Assembly: GCF_901472495.1 (NCBI RefSeq)
Contig: NZ_LR590469.1
Span: 3,720,001-3,784,000, forward strand
Reading direction: 5' to 3'
From: Yersinia enterocolitica subsp. enterocolitica
Lineage (GTDB): Bacteria > Pseudomonadota > Gammaproteobacteria > Enterobacterales > Enterobacteriaceae
DNA: 64,000 nt
The position numbers and the translations under genes were made by a program. Of the stretch, positions 39,933 to 51,472 are shown one piece after another; positions within the stretch are counted from its first letter, which is position 1, and each line of letters starts with the position of its first letter. The notes beneath the pieces are model-generated. The model did no database searches. It saw only the letters and a list, made by a program, of their open reading frames with translations, and was not told the DNA's origin.

Positions 39933-41669
39933 TTAGCGCGGGAGGTTCTGTAGATGCTGCAAGAATCCACTCGCATTCATAAAACCGGTCACTCTGGCTG
40001 CGGGAATTTCATTCCCTGGCGCATCGAAAAACAGGATGGTCGGTAAACCCAGCACATTCAACTCTTTCAACAGCGCGGCATGTTCTGCACTGTTCGCTGT
40101 CACATCGGCTTGAAGTAACACAGTATCGGCTAGCTGGCGCTGAACCTGTTCATCACTGAAGGTGTATTTCTCAAACTCTTTACAAGCGACACACCAGTCA
40201 GCGTACAAATCCAACATCACCGGCTTACCCTTCGCTTGCGCTAACGCCGCTTGTAACTGGGGTAAATCGGCCACTTGTTTAAATGCTAAATGTTTAATTT
40301 CACTCTGTTGTGTGGGGCTGCCGAACGCCCAGTCTTGTAGCGGACGGGCGGCAATTAGCAAAGCTGCCAGTAATAACAACTGGAAGGCTCGAGCCCAGCC
40401 GGAGTGAGCTTTTAGGCTTAATATAAATGCCCAGCCGAAGAAGGCGATGGCCAGCAAACTCCATAAACGTAAGCCCCAGACATCCCCTAAAACCCGTTCC
40501 AGTAAAAACACGGGTAGCGCCAGAATGACAAAGCCGAATGCCTCTTTGACGTACTGCATCCACGGGCCACTGCGCGGGAGCAGTTTGTTGCCAAACAGCG
40601 TGACAATCACCAGCGGGATACCCATCCCTAAGGCATATAAATAGAGTGTTCCGCCGCCGGCCAACATATTACCGCTTTGGGCAATATACAGCAGAATGGC
40701 GCTGAGCGGCGCGGTGGTGCACGGCGAACAAATAAGGCCCGCCAGTGCGCCCATAGTAAAAACACCGGCCAGCGAACCGCCCCGCTGGCTACTGCTCCAC
40801 TGTACCAATCGGGTTTGCAGTGACGAGGGCAATTGCAGCGAATAAAGGCCAAACATCGAGAGCGCCAGCAATACGAACAGCGCCGATAGCCCAATCAACA
40901 CATAAGGGTGTTGTAGCGCGGCCTGAAATTGTAAACCCGCCGCCGCAACCACCAGACCGAGTAGGGTGTAAGTCAGCGCCATCCCTTGCACATACACTAT
41001 CGCCAACAACAATATTCGCCGCTGGCTGTGAGGTTTTTCACGCCCGAGAATAATGGCTGAAATCAGCGGATACATCGGCAAGACACAAGGCGTAAAGGCG
41101 ATGCCAATACCGATGAGCAACGCCCACAAAGGGGAGAATGGTAGCTCAGCGGGTGCCGGAGTTGCGGGGGCGGCGATTGGCGGCGCGGTGACTGCGGATG
41201 AACCGGCAGTAATGGCGGAGAGTGGAACCACCCGTGTTTCTGGCGGATAGCAGAAGCCAGCTTCGGCACAGCCCTGATAAGTCACACTGACACTGGCCCG
41301 CTCACCGGCTTGTGTAATAGGGATTTTCAGGGTTAGCTGTTGCTTGAATATCGCCACTTCACCATAGAATTCATCACGATGAGCAATGCCTTCCGGCAAG
41401 GTAAATGCCCCAAAAGTGGCATTATTCGGCACGATTTTGATTTGCTGGCGATACAAATAATAGTCTGGATGAATCTGCCAACTCAGAGCGAGTTGGTCAC
41501 CTTGTTGGCGAAAATCAAAAGCAAACGCTTGATCAACCGGAATAAACCGGCTTTGGCTACTTTTTGGGCCAAAAGATGAGTTGTCACCAAATAGCGAAGC
41601 CTGTGCGCCGTGCGGCGCGAGTAAAATGCTGCACAGCAGCAGAATCAGAGTAATGAAGCGTTGAGCCAT
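39933..41669 (-). CDS. dsbD: Thiol:disulfide interchange protein DsbD
   Basis: This 578-residue inner-membrane protein moves electrons from cytoplasmic thioredoxin to the periplasm (to DsbC, DsbG and cytochrome c maturation). It has a signal peptide, an N-terminal periplasmic domain with the active pair in [12 protein letters not shown], a central eight-helix domain with [10 protein letters not shown], and a C-terminal thioredoxin domain with DWCVACK (about residues 490-496). E. coli DsbD is 565 residues. The start lies 25 bases inside cutA, so the two are coupled. Confidence 0.96.
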   Translation of the reverse strand: MAQRFITLILLLCSILLAPHGAQASLFGDNSSFGPKSSQSRFIPVDQAFAFDFRQQGDQLALSWQIHPDYYLYRQQIKIVPNNATFGAFTLPEGIAHRDEFYGEVAIFKQQLTLKIPITQAGERASVSVTYQGCAEAGFCYPPETRVVPLSAITAGSSAVTAPPIAAPATPAPAELPFSPLWALLIGIGIAFTPCVLPMYPLISAIILGREKPHSQRRILLLAIVYVQGMALTYTLLGLVVAAAGLQFQAALQHPYVLIGLSALFVLLALSMFGLYSLQLPSSLQTRLVQWSSSQRGGSLAGVFTMGALAGLICSPCTTAPLSAILLYIAQSGNMLAGGGTLYLYALGMGIPLVIVTLFGNKLLPRSGPWMQYVKEAFGFVILALPVFLLERVLGDVWGLRLWSLLAIAFFGWAFILSLKAHSGWARAFQLLLLAALLIAARPLQDWAFGSPTQQSEIKHLAFKQVADLPQLQAALAQAKGKPVMLDLYADWCVACKEFEKYTFSDEQVQRQLADTVLLQADVTANSAEHAALLKELNVLGLPTILFFDAPGNEIPAARVTGFMNASGFLQHLQNLPR

Positions 41670-41998
41670 GACAGGTAATCTTTATCTCCGTCCCGTACCG
41701 GTAGCACCAGTAATTCCGGTGTTTGGTAGGGGTGATGTTGTTTGATATAGCTGAGAAGTGCCTGCTGATGACGGGTATTGCTCTTGAACAGAAGCTGGAC
41801 TTCATACTCTTGCTGGAGTTTACCTTCCCAGGAGTAAATCGAGGTCGCACCGGGTAACAAGGTGGCGCAAGCAGCCAGTTTTTCACCCAGAACCTGCGCG
41901 GCTAAATCCTGCGCACTGGCTTCATCAGGGGCAGTGCACAATACCACAATTGCATCACAAATATTCTCATCACAATTATTCGTATCACAATCAGACAT
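41645..41998 (-). CDS. cutA: Divalent-cation tolerance protein CutA
   Basis: This 117-residue trimeric protein of the CutA1 family binds divalent metals. Diagnostic parts are [43 protein letters not shown] and [13 protein letters not shown]. The first 18 residues are unusual: three 15-base near-repeats in the DNA encode [10 protein letters not shown] and CDAIV, adding cysteines that the E. coli protein (112 residues) does not have there. The gene overlaps dsbD, as in E. coli. Confidence 0.95.
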   Translation of the reverse strand: MSDCDTNNCDENICDAIVVLCTAPDEASAQDLAAQVLGEKLAACATLLPGATSIYSWEGKLQQEYEVQLLFKSNTRHQQALLSYIKQHHPYQTPELLVLPVRDGDKDYLSWLNASLL

Positions 41999-42119
41999 CT
42001 TAACCTCGTAGGTCGCGCGGCTTATATGACGAAGTGGGTACTATAACGCGAGTGGCTGTGGGTCAGAAGATGATTTGTGTAACCGTGGGAGAGATTTGGC
42101 GTAAATCGCCAATGAGAGT

Positions 42120-42142
42120 GGGGCGCAAATGGATTGCGCCCC
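42120..42142 (-). terminator. Hairpin after dcuA
   Basis: A perfect 9-bp stem (GGGGCGCAA / TTGCGCCCC) with a 5-base loop lies 11 bases past the dcuA stop. It is GC-rich, but no T-run follows on the minus strand, so it may act as a 3' stabiliser or weak terminator. Confidence 0.5.
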
Positions 42143-42152
42143 ATAAAGCAGA

Positions 42153-43454
42153 TTACAGAACCAGACCGCCCATCACGAAGCCGAAGCACACGGCCAGTGC
42201 AACCCCGATGGTGCCCGGGATAAAGAACGGATGGTTAAACACGAAGCGACCAATACGCGTGGTGCCGGTGTCATCCATTTGAACTGCGGCTACCAGTGTT
42301 GGGTAGGTTGGCAGAATGAACAGACCAGAAACCGCGGCGAAAGAAGCAATTGCCGCCAGTGGTGAAACGTTCAGTGCCATTGCCATTGGCATCAATGCCT
42401 TGGCAGTTGCAGCCTGAGAGTAAAGCAGTGCTGAACAGAAGAAGAAGATAACAGCCAGCAGCCATGAGTGAGCTTGAATCAAGCTACCCGCAGTTTCTTT
42501 AATCCAGTCCAGGTTGTGTTGTACAAAGGTATCACCCAACCAGGCTACACCGAGGATACAAATACAAGCACTCATACCGGCTTTGAAGGTGCTGGAGTTC
42601 AGGATTGAATCGGTATCAACCGAACATACCATCGTCGTGATGGTCGCCACACTCAGCATGATAATCAGGATAGCGTTAGTGGTATTCATCAATGGTGTTG
42701 CCACCAGACCGACACTTGGGCTGTTGATGATGGCATACGCCACAACACACAATACACCTGCCAGGAACAGCAATACGGAGGTTTTAGCGCGTGGTTTAAT
42801 CACTTTGACGGTGTCACCACGCAGTGTGACCAAACCTTCTTCCAAACGCTTGATGTAAATAGGGTCATCAGACAGTTTGGAGTTAAAGCACCAGGAAACG
42901 ATCAGAGACATCACAAATACCGCAAGCAGGGTGGATGGGATGACTATCATCAGTAAATGTAAGTAGCTGACACCATGACCTTCCATGACGGAAGACATGT
43001 AAACCACCGCCGCTGAAATCGGTGAGGCAGTAATGGCGATTTGCGCGGAAACCACAGCGGTAGACAGAGGGCGGCAAGGTTTGATGCCTTGCTCTTTCGC
43101 TACTTCTGCAATCACCGGCAAGGCTGACAGAGAAATGTTACCAGTCCCGGCAAAGATGGTCAGAAAATATGTGACTAGCGGAGCAAGGATAGTGATGTGT
43201 TTTGGATTCTTACGCAGTAATTTTTCAGTTTGCTGCACCAGATAATCCATGCCGCCTGCCACCTGCATTGCAGAGATGGCGGCAATAACGGCCATGATAA
43301 TTGAAATAACATCGAATGGAATGCTACCGGGTTTGACACCAATGATCGCCAATACCAGAACCCCAATACCACCCGCAAAACCTATACCGATACCGCCTAA
43401 CCTGGCCCCTAAAAAAATGGCCAGCAGAACGATGACTAATTCTACGGCTATCAT
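42153..43454 (-). CDS. dcuA: Anaerobic C4-dicarboxylate transporter DcuA
   Basis: This 433-residue inner-membrane protein of the Dcu family exchanges aspartate, fumarate, malate and succinate. It has many hydrophobic segments and strongly conserved stretches such as LVIVLLAIFLGARLGGIGIGF at the start and AAVQMDDTGTTRIGRFVFNHPFF near the end. The ATG at 43454 has GGAG at eight bases and gives exactly the E. coli length. It follows aspA, with a terminator between them, and supplies substrate for fumarate reductase. Confidence 0.96.
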   Translation of the reverse strand: MIAVELVIVLLAIFLGARLGGIGIGFAGGIGVLVLAIIGVKPGSIPFDVISIIMAVIAAISAMQVAGGMDYLVQQTEKLLRKNPKHITILAPLVTYFLTIFAGTGNISLSALPVIAEVAKEQGIKPCRPLSTAVVSAQIAITASPISAAVVYMSSVMEGHGVSYLHLLMIVIPSTLLAVFVMSLIVSWCFNSKLSDDPIYIKRLEEGLVTLRGDTVKVIKPRAKTSVLLFLAGVLCVVAYAIINSPSVGLVATPLMNTTNAILIIMLSVATITTMVCSVDTDSILNSSTFKAGMSACICILGVAWLGDTFVQHNLDWIKETAGSLIQAHSWLLAVIFFFCSALLYSQAATAKALMPMAMALNVSPLAAIASFAAVSGLFILPTYPTLVAAVQMDDTGTTRIGRFVFNHPFFIPGTIGVALAVCFGFVMGGLVL

Positions 43455-43513
43455 AGTGTTTACTCCTTGATCCAAATGAAAAATTAAAGTTAAAAAGTTG
43501 TGTTTGCCCGAAA

Positions 43514-43551
43514 GTAAAAAGGCACGCTGTCCAGAGGATCATGCGTGCCTT
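43514..43551 (-). terminator. Terminator between aspA and dcuA
   Basis: On the minus strand AAGGCACGC pairs with GCGTGCC(TT), followed by TTTTTACTTT. It lies just after the aspA stop and before dcuA, which suggests that dcuA is expressed by readthrough or from its own promoter. Confidence 0.75.
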
Positions 43552-43573
43552 ATAGGGCTACCGGATGATTATT

Positions 43574-45010
43574 TTATTGTTCATTTTCATCGGTATAACG
43601 TTTCGCTTTATACGCTGGATGCATCAGGTTCTCAACAGAGAAAATGTCGTCCAGCTCAGCCTCAGTTAATAAGCCGCGTTCCAGAACCACTTCCCGCACA
43701 TTTTTACCGGTTTCCGCACAAATCTTGCCCACGATGTCACCATTATGGTGACCAATGAATGGGTTCAGATAGGTAACGATACCGATTGAGTTAAAGACGT
43801 AGCGCTCGCAGACTTCTTTGTTGGCAGTGATGCCATTGATGCATTTTTCCAACAGGTTGTAACACGCATTTGTCAGGATGTGGATGGACTCAAACATTGC
43901 CTGCCCAATCACTGGCTCCATGACGTTCAACTGAAGCTGACCTGCTTCGGCCGCCATAGTAATGCAAGTGTCGTTACCAATCACCTTAAAACAAACCTGG
44001 TTAACAACTTCAGGAATAACCGGATTCACTTTGGCTGGCATGATAGAAGAGCCGGCCTGCAATTCTGGCAAGTTGATTTCATTTAGACCGGTGCGTGGGC
44101 CAGAGGAGAGCAGACGCAAGTCATTACAGATTTTTGACATCTTAACGGCCAGACGTTTCAGTGCGCCGTGCACCATGACGTAAGCACCACAGTCAGAGGT
44201 CGCTTCAATCAAGTCTTCTGCCGGTACACATGGCAGGCCGCTGATTTCAGACAGTTTTTGTATTGCTAACTGTGAGTAACCTTCAGGCGTGTTTAGCGCA
44301 GTACCGATAGCCGTTGCACCGAGGTTAACCTCCAGCAGCAACTCTGCGGTACGTTGCAGGTTTTTGGTTTCTTCTTTTAATAACACCGCAAAGGCTTTGA
44401 ATTCTTGCCCCAGTGTCATTGGTACCGCATCCTGCAATTGGGTACGGCCCATTTTCAGGATTTTCTCGAATTCTTTGGATTTTCTTTCGAAGCCTTCTTT
44501 TAACTGATTGATGGCGTCAATAAGCTTCATGATGGAAGCATACACCGCAATGCGGAACCCAGTTGGGTAGGCATCGTTGGTGGATTGGCATTTGTTCAGA
44601 TGGTCATTAGGGTTTAGGTATTGATACTCGCCCTTCTGGTGACCCATCAGTTCCAGACCGATATTGGCCAAAACTTCGTTGGTATTCATGTTTAAAGAGG
44701 TACCGGCCCCGCCCTGGAACACGTCAACCGGGAACTGATCCATACATTTCCCTTTATCCAGGACTTCATCACATGCCTGAATAATGACGTCAGCAATTTT
44801 GCGAGGAATGGTATGTAACTCTTTGTTCGCCATTGCTGCTGCTTTCTTTACCATGACCATGCCGCGTACAAACTCTGGCACATCACTGATCTTGCTGTTA
44901 CTGATATAGAAGTTTTCAATCGCACGCAGGGTATGAACACCGTAGTAAGCCTCTGCGGGGACTTCTCGTGTACCTAACAGGTCTTCTTCAATACGAATGT
45001 TATTTGACAT
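43574..45010 (-). CDS. aspA: Aspartate ammonia-lyase AspA
   Basis: This 478-residue homotetrameric lyase of the fumarase/aspartase superfamily converts aspartate to fumarate and ammonia. The superfamily signature is [11 protein letters not shown] (about residues 317-327), and other conserved stretches include [20 protein letters not shown]. The length equals the E. coli enzyme. With dcuA and frdABCD it makes and uses fumarate as an anaerobic electron acceptor. A near-perfect CRP site lies about 205 bases upstream. Confidence 0.97.
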   Translation of the reverse strand: MSNNIRIEEDLLGTREVPAEAYYGVHTLRAIENFYISNSKISDVPEFVRGMVMVKKAAAMANKELHTIPRKIADVIIQACDEVLDKGKCMDQFPVDVFQGGAGTSLNMNTNEVLANIGLELMGHQKGEYQYLNPNDHLNKCQSTNDAYPTGFRIAVYASIMKLIDAINQLKEGFERKSKEFEKILKMGRTQLQDAVPMTLGQEFKAFAVLLKEETKNLQRTAELLLEVNLGATAIGTALNTPEGYSQLAIQKLSEISGLPCVPAEDLIEATSDCGAYVMVHGALKRLAVKMSKICNDLRLLSSGPRTGLNEINLPELQAGSSIMPAKVNPVIPEVVNQVCFKVIGNDTCITMAAEAGQLQLNVMEPVIGQAMFESIHILTNACYNLLEKCINGITANKEVCERYVFNSIGIVTYLNPFIGHHNGDIVGKICAETGKNVREVVLERGLLTEAELDDIFSVENLMHPAYKAKRYTDENEQ

Positions 45011-45451
45011 GAGAACCTTCTCTAATGTGCTGTCTTGTTTTGTATTTGTTAACTAAATTATGCCGCCGTGGGCAATATGATGCCGCCATGAACCTTAAGT
45101 GCGGAAAGATTAACCATTCATCTTATTGCTGACAGGATCATATGCTGCTTAATGATAAAAAGCCTTGAACTAGGATCACTATATGGTCGGAATTAATTGA
45201 GATGATCTGATATCTGTGATTTCTCTCACAGTTGCACGAATAAGTAATAAAAGTATCCGCCTAACTTGAAAAGCGATGCAACCACCACCATTTTATGAGG
45301 GTCGACCCTCGTTGAAGGAGGGGCTGACGCTGAAATTCGCTAATAAAGGAAAAAACAGCGTTAACGCCAGCCGGGTCAAGGTTTTCATGGTATCTGTCAG
45401 GCAGGTTTATCCTGATGAGAGGTACTGAATGATTGGAATAAGGAGAATGCG
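45011..45451. other. Divergent regulatory region aspA-fxsA
   Basis: This 440-base region separates divergent genes. It contains the CRP site at 45,215-45,230. A short GC-containing inverted repeat lies around 45,298-45,308 (GAGGGTCGACCCTC). AGGAG at 45,441-45,445 is the fxsA ribosome-binding site. No gene is seen. Confidence 0.5.
45215..45230. promoter_or_regulatory. CRP-binding site upstream of aspA
   Basis: TGTGA-TTTCTC-TCACA is a perfect match to the CRP half-site consensus with the correct six-base spacer. aspA is CRP-activated in E. coli. The 205-base distance from the start codon implies a long leader or a distant promoter. Confidence 0.75.
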
Positions 45452-45979
45452 GTGCGTTGGTTACCGTTAGCGCTGATATTTTTATTGGCATATATAGAAA
45501 TATCGATATTTATCAAAGTTGCCGCTGTATTGGGTGTGCTGGTTACTCTCTTGCTGGTGATCTTCAGTTCTTGCGTGGGGATATCTCTGGTGCGTAACCA
45601 AGGGATAAAAACCTTTATGCAGATGCAGCAAAAACTGGCTGCGGGTGAAAGTCCTGCGGCTGAAATGGTGAAAAGTGTATCGCTGGTATTGGCGGGCTTC
45701 TTACTGCTGATCCCTGGCTTCTTTACCGACTTCCTCGGTTTGCTGCTGCTTTTGCCTCCGATTCAAAAATCATTGACGTTAAAATTGATGCCACATCTGA
45801 ATATTTATCGTGGCGGTTTTAGTGCTGGCGGTTTTAATCACAATAATTCTGGCCCTATGGGCGGCGGAAATACCTTTGACGGCGAGTTTCAGCGCAAAAC
45901 CGATGATCACTTCATCGTAGAGCATCGTCCAGATGAGGATGATAAATCGACAGATAGTCGCTTTAAAGATGATAAGTAA
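45452..45979 (+). CDS. fxsA: FxsA membrane protein
   Basis: This 175-residue inner-membrane protein of the FxsA family has about three hydrophobic segments (first at 4-22, then 25-48 and 75-100) and a polar tail rich in Gly, Asn, Asp and Lys. Overproduced FxsA relieves F-plasmid exclusion of phage T7 in E. coli; its normal role is unknown. The start is GTG at 45452 with AGGAG six bases upstream. An ATG at 45447 is in another frame. The order aspA-fxsA-groES is as in E. coli, except that the intervening yjeH is absent. Confidence 0.93.
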   Translation: MRWLPLALIFLLAYIEISIFIKVAAVLGVLVTLLLVIFSSCVGISLVRNQGIKTFMQMQQKLAAGESPAAEMVKSVSLVLAGFLLLIPGFFTDFLGLLLLLPPIQKSLTLKLMPHLNIYRGGFSAGGFNHNNSGPMGGGNTFDGEFQRKTDDHFIVEHRPDEDDKSTDSRFKDDK

Positions 45980-46120
45980 ATCGCTTTTTTTCTAATTGAT
46001 TGTTTATTAATTATAAATTCATAAAGCAAATCATAATGCTTTCTTGAATGGGGCAACGCAGATGAGCAAAAATGAGCCACCTGCGGGCAAGAAAAAACTG
46101 AATTTTTTTTTGCTCTCTCC

Positions 46121-46149
46121 CTTGAAGGGATGTGAAGTCGCCCCCATTA
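46121..46149 (+). promoter_or_regulatory. Heat-shock (sigma-32) promoter of groESL
   Basis: CTTGAA (46121-46126), a 15-base spacer and CCCCATTA (46142-46149) match the sigma-32 consensus, as in the E. coli groE promoter. It lies about 80 bases before groES. Confidence 0.8.
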
Positions 46150-46150
46150 A

Positions 46151-46525
<375 letters not shown>

Positions 46526-46545
46526 TTTACATATACGCTCTCTAA

Positions 46546-48234
<1,689 letters not shown>

Positions 48235-48282
48235 TGCTCCCAACCCTATAGCTTCATTGATTGCTGATTAAGCTATAAACCT

Positions 48283-48314
48283 AAAGCGAGCGGGGTAACC
48301 TGCTCGCTTTTTTA
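48283..48314 (+). terminator. Terminator after groEL
   Basis: AAAGCGAGCGGG, a GTAA loop and CCTGCTCGCTTT form a 12-position stem, followed by TTTTAT. This is a textbook rho-independent terminator about 50 bases after groEL. Confidence 0.9.
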
Positions 48315-48615
48315 TGGAAATAAAAACCGGCTACACATCCACTCCTGTCATAACCTTGCCTCGTTCGTGCTTTATACTCAGTTTTTTCTGATTCAAATTT
48401 CATAACTAAACGCGCTAAAAGCGCTTTTATTTCATTCAGTGTGATGATTGCAGGACTTTTATTATCTTCGTTGCTGATTTAATGTGTAAACTGTTCATTA
48501 TTAGCCATCAGTCTCGACATCGGGTACCTGGATAATTTCGGCAACGGATGCCTAAGCGGCAGCGGTGCTTTCTGGTAATCTTTAGCGTGATTCTCAACTT
48601 TGAATGGGGAAAAAA
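48315..48615. other. Intergenic region groEL to yjeI
   Basis: About 300 bases without a gene. It contains a short palindrome, AAAAGCGCTTTT at 48,417-48,428, and must include the yjeI promoter, which I cannot pin down. Confidence 0.4.
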
Positions 48616-48954
48616 ATGCGGATTAAAGTGTTACTTGGTCTTTCAGCAGCGCTGTTGCTGGCAGGCTGTAGCTCCACTAACCAATTGAGTTCGGCGGGCG
48701 AGCAAGTGAAGTTCTCCGATACCAAACCGGGTAGTGAATGTCAGTTAGTTGGGCAGGTGACAGGTACTCAGAGCAATTGGATCTCAAGTGGTGAAAGTAG
48801 CTCTATGCGTGGTGCAGCAAATGACCTACGCAATAAAGCAGCGGCAATGGGTGGCAATGTTATCTATGGCGCAACCAGCCCAAGTGAAACCTTCCTATCA
48901 AGCTTTGCTCCACTAGATAGCAAAATGGTCGGCGAAGTTTATAAGTGTCCTTGA
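48616..48954 (+). CDS. yjeI: DUF4156 lipoprotein YjeI
   Basis: This 112-residue predicted lipoprotein has signal peptide and lipobox LLAGC (cysteine at about residue 18) and a DUF4156 domain with MRGAANDLRNKAAAMGGNVIYG. It ends VYKCP, like E. coli YjeI, which occupies the same place after groEL. The ATG at 48616 has GGGG six bases upstream and is preferred over 48604. The function is unknown. Confidence 0.9.
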   Translation: MRIKVLLGLSAALLLAGCSSTNQLSSAGEQVKFSDTKPGSECQLVGQVTGTQSNWISSGESSSMRGAANDLRNKAAAMGGNVIYGATSPSETFLSSFAPLDSKMVGEVYKCP

Positions 48955-48969
48955 TATCTGAAGGACGCA

Positions 48970-48993
48970 CAGGGGATGCCATCGCGTCCCCTG
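48970..48993. terminator. Hairpin between convergent yjeI and epmB
   Basis: CAGGGGA pairs with TCCCCTG across a 10-base loop, 15 bases after yjeI. The T-run is weak on both strands. It may serve both genes. Confidence 0.45.
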
Positions 48994-49021
48994 ATTCTTC
49001 CGTGGGTTGGCGAGAGTATTC

Positions 49022-50059
49022 TTACTGTAATTCATCCTGCATCAACCGGAGGTCCAGCGGCGTTTTACTAGGCTGCCCCCCGATTTCTCGTGCCAGACGT
49101 GGTACCAAATAACCCGATACGCGGCTGAGTAACCCTTTCATTAACTGCCGGGCTTCATCATCATCGACCATAAAATGAGCCGCACCTTGTACTTTATCCA
49201 GCACATGGATGTAGTAGGGCAGTATACCCGCATCAAACAAGGCATTACTTAATGCCGCCAAGACCTCGTCATCATCATTGACCCCACGTAGCAACACGCT
49301 CTGATTCAGTAGCGTCACACCCGCTCGCTTGAGCTGTGCCATACTGTCTCGTAATGACGCGTCAATTTCATTGGCGTGGTTGATATGTGTCACCATCAGC
49401 ACCTGTAATCGCGAATCACTCAGGCGCTGACATAGCTCTGCGGTAATACGTGCGGGGATAACAACCGGCAAGCGAGTATGGATACGCAACCGTTTGATGT
49501 GGGATATATTTTCAATCTCATCCAATAACCAACTGAGTTCACTGTCTTTTGCCATTAACGGATCGCCGCCCGAAAAAATGATTTCGTCCAGTTCAGGATG
49601 TTGGCGAACATAGTCCAGCGCCTGACGCCAATTAGCTTTGTTGCCTTGGTTATCCTGATAAGGGAAATGACGGCGGAAACAATAGCGGCAATTAACGGCA
49701 CAGCCGCCCTTGACCAGCAATAGCGCGCGGTTGCGGTATTTGTGCAATAAGCCGGGGACAACACTGCGCTGCTCATCAAGCGGGTCGTTGGTAAAACCGG
49801 GAGCGGCGATAAACTCTTCCCGCGCGGTGAGCACTTGAAGCAGTAAAGGGTCTGATGGGTTTCCCGGTTGCATACGCGCAACGAATGCTCGGGGCACTCT
49901 TAAGGGGAATAAACGACGCGCAGCAGTACCTTGTTGCAGGTTAGGATGTTCATTTAACTGCAGAATTCTTAGCAATTCGTCCGGATCAGTAATTACATCG
50001 GCGAGTTGTTGCAACCAATCTTCTCTAATTGGCATGTTTCGGGTTACAATACTTGCCAT
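49022..50059 (-). CDS. epmB: EF-P beta-lysylation enzyme: lysine 2,3-aminomutase EpmB
   Basis: This 345-residue radical SAM enzyme isomerises L-lysine to (R)-beta-lysine for attachment to EF-P. The cluster motif CAVNCRYC (about residues 119-126) and RRHFPY after it are those of the KamA/EpmB family; the C-terminal PLP-lysine segment reads [12 protein letters not shown]. It is divergent from efp, its target, with start sites only about 35 bases apart. The partner ligase epmA is at 55,937. The hydroxylase gene epmC is not in the window. Confidence 0.96.
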
Positions 50060-50094
50060 TTTTTAGGCTTACTACCAGTTTCTTGAGGACCATC

Positions 50095-50661
50095 ATGGCC
50101 AGTTATTATAGCAACGATTTTCGTCCCGGTCTTAAAATCATGTTCGAGGGCGAGCCTTATGCAGTTGAGTCCAGCGAGTTCGTAAAACCAGGCAAAGGCC
50201 AGGCTTTTGCTCGTGTTAAGATGCGCCGTCTGCTGACTGGCGGGCGCGTTGAAAAGACCTTCAAATCAACCGATTCTCTGGAAGGCGCTGACGTTAACGA
50301 TCTGAACCTGACTTACCTGTACAACGACGGTGAGTTCTGGCACTTCATGAATAACGAGACTTACGAACAACTGCAAGCCGATGCTAAAGCCATTGGCGAC
50401 AATGCTAAGTGGTTGATTGACCAAGCTGAATGTATTGTAACTCTGTGGAATGGTCAGCCTATTTCTGTGACCCCACCAAACTTTATTGAACTGGAAATTG
50501 TTGACACTGACCCAGGCCTGAAAGGCGATACTGCCGGTACCGGTGGTAAGCCAGCAACGCTGAGTACTGGTGCAGTGGTCAAAGTGCCACTATTCGTACA
50601 GGTTGGCGAAGTCATCAAAGTTGATACTCGCTCTGGCGAATACGTTTCTCGCGTTAAGTAA
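50095..50661 (+). CDS. efp: Translation elongation factor P
   Basis: This 188-residue factor relieves ribosomes stalled on consecutive prolines. The modified lysine is K34 in [11 protein letters not shown], the site used by EpmA and EpmB. The ATG at 50095 gives the exact E. coli length and sequence start [12 protein letters not shown]; the longer frame to 50029 overlaps epmB. A strong terminator follows. Confidence 0.98.
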
Positions 50662-50703
50662 GCCAGCACTGCAAAGCGGTGTGAAAGTTGCGCTGAGAAT
50701 GAA

Positions 50704-50730
50704 AGAAAACCGCTTAATCGGCGGTTTTCT
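50704..50730 (+). terminator. Terminator after efp
   Basis: A perfect 10-bp stem (AGAAAACCGC / GCGGTTTTCT) with a 7-base loop lies 43 bases after efp; the stem itself supplies the T-rich 3' arm. Confidence 0.85.
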
Positions 50731-50846
50731 GCTATCTGGGGTTAGCTATCCATTACAGTAATTTAAGTCAGAAAAAGTGCAATGCTATTTTTTTGACTAT
50801 CCTTATAGGGCGTATAGATAATTTCATACCATAAGGATCTTCTATA

Positions 50847-50978
50847 ATGTTAAAGAAAAGCATTGCCATTATTTTCTCATTGATAGTTATCTCTTCATTG
50901 AGCGCCTGCAATACCACCAAAGGTGTGGGTAAAGATGTTCAAAGCGCAGGTAGTGCTATTGAACGCAGTGCTGAATAG
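50847..50978 (+). CDS. ecnB: Entericidin-type small lipoprotein
   Basis: This 43-residue lipoprotein precursor is missed by longer-ORF searches. It has signal peptide MLKKSIAIIFSLIVISS, lipobox LSAC (cysteine 21) and then NTTKGVGKDVQSAG, the entericidin motif. In E. coli the antidote/toxin pair ecnA-ecnB lies directly after efp, the same position. Only one gene is present here, and its sequence is closer to EcnB (the bacteriolytic member) than to EcnA. AAGGA lies about nine bases before the ATG. Confidence 0.85.
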   Translation: MLKKSIAIIFSLIVISSLSACNTTKGVGKDVQSAGSAIERSAE

Positions 50979-50998
50979 ACTGCAAGTTGCATTTTTAT

Positions 50999-51026
50999 CG
51001 GCGGCAATTGTCGCCGGCTTTATTTT
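50999..51026 (+). terminator. Terminator after the entericidin gene
   Basis: CGGCGGC pairs with GTCGCCG (one G-T pair) around an AATT loop, followed by GCTTTATTTTTG. Confidence 0.8.
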
Positions 51027-51090
51027 TGATTGAGCATAATATTGAAGCTTATTATTTAGAGTGATAACGTATCACCCTTACCTATCGGCT

Positions 51091-51150
51091 GCCTGGGACG
51101 ACCCGGCACGCATCTGTTTTTTTCGGGGACGACCCCGCCTGAGCGAGGTG
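51091..51150 (+). promoter_or_regulatory. Guanidine-II (mini-ykkC) riboswitch
   Basis: Two small hairpins, GGG-ACGA-CCC (51,095-51,104) and CGGGG-ACGA-CCCCG (51,124-51,137), carry the paired ACGA loops that define the guanidine-II riboswitch. The second is followed directly by GAGCGAGGTGG, which contains the ribosome-binding site of sugE. In this class, guanidine binding joins the two loops and frees the ribosome-binding site. SugE/Gdx exports guanidinium, which fits. Confidence 0.9.
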
Positions 51151-51156
51151 GTTACC

Positions 51157-51471
51157 ATGGCTTGGATTATTCTGGTTATTGCAGGTTTGTTAGAAGTGAT
51201 TTGGGCTATCGGCCTGAAATATTCCCATGGTTTTACGCGTCTGACACCCAGTATTGTCACTCTGGTCGCCATGGCAGCCAGTGTCTTTTTATTGGCCTAT
51301 GCCATGAAAACACTCCCAGCAGGCACGGCCTATGCGGTCTGGACCGGTATTGGTGCAGTGGGAACAGCGATTCTAGGCATTGTGCTCCTAGGGGAATCGG
51401 CCAGCTTGGCGCGTGTATTTAGTCTGGGGCTTATTTTAGCCGGAATTATCGGGCTGAAGCTGACCTCATAA
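51157..51471 (+). CDS. gdx: Guanidinium exporter SugE/Gdx
   Basis: This 104-residue four-helix SMR-family transporter has the start [23 protein letters not shown], with the membrane-embedded glutamate E13, and the Gdx-type stretches [12 protein letters not shown] and GLKLTS. SugE proteins exchange guanidinium for protons. The ATG at 51157 is the family start; the longer frame from 51061 would translate through the riboswitch. The riboswitch upstream supports the guanidinium role. Confidence 0.95.
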   Translation: MAWIILVIAGLLEVIWAIGLKYSHGFTRLTPSIVTLVAMAASVFLLAYAMKTLPAGTAYAVWTGIGAVGTAILGIVLLGESASLARVFSLGLILAGIIGLKLTS

Positions 51472-51472
51472 A

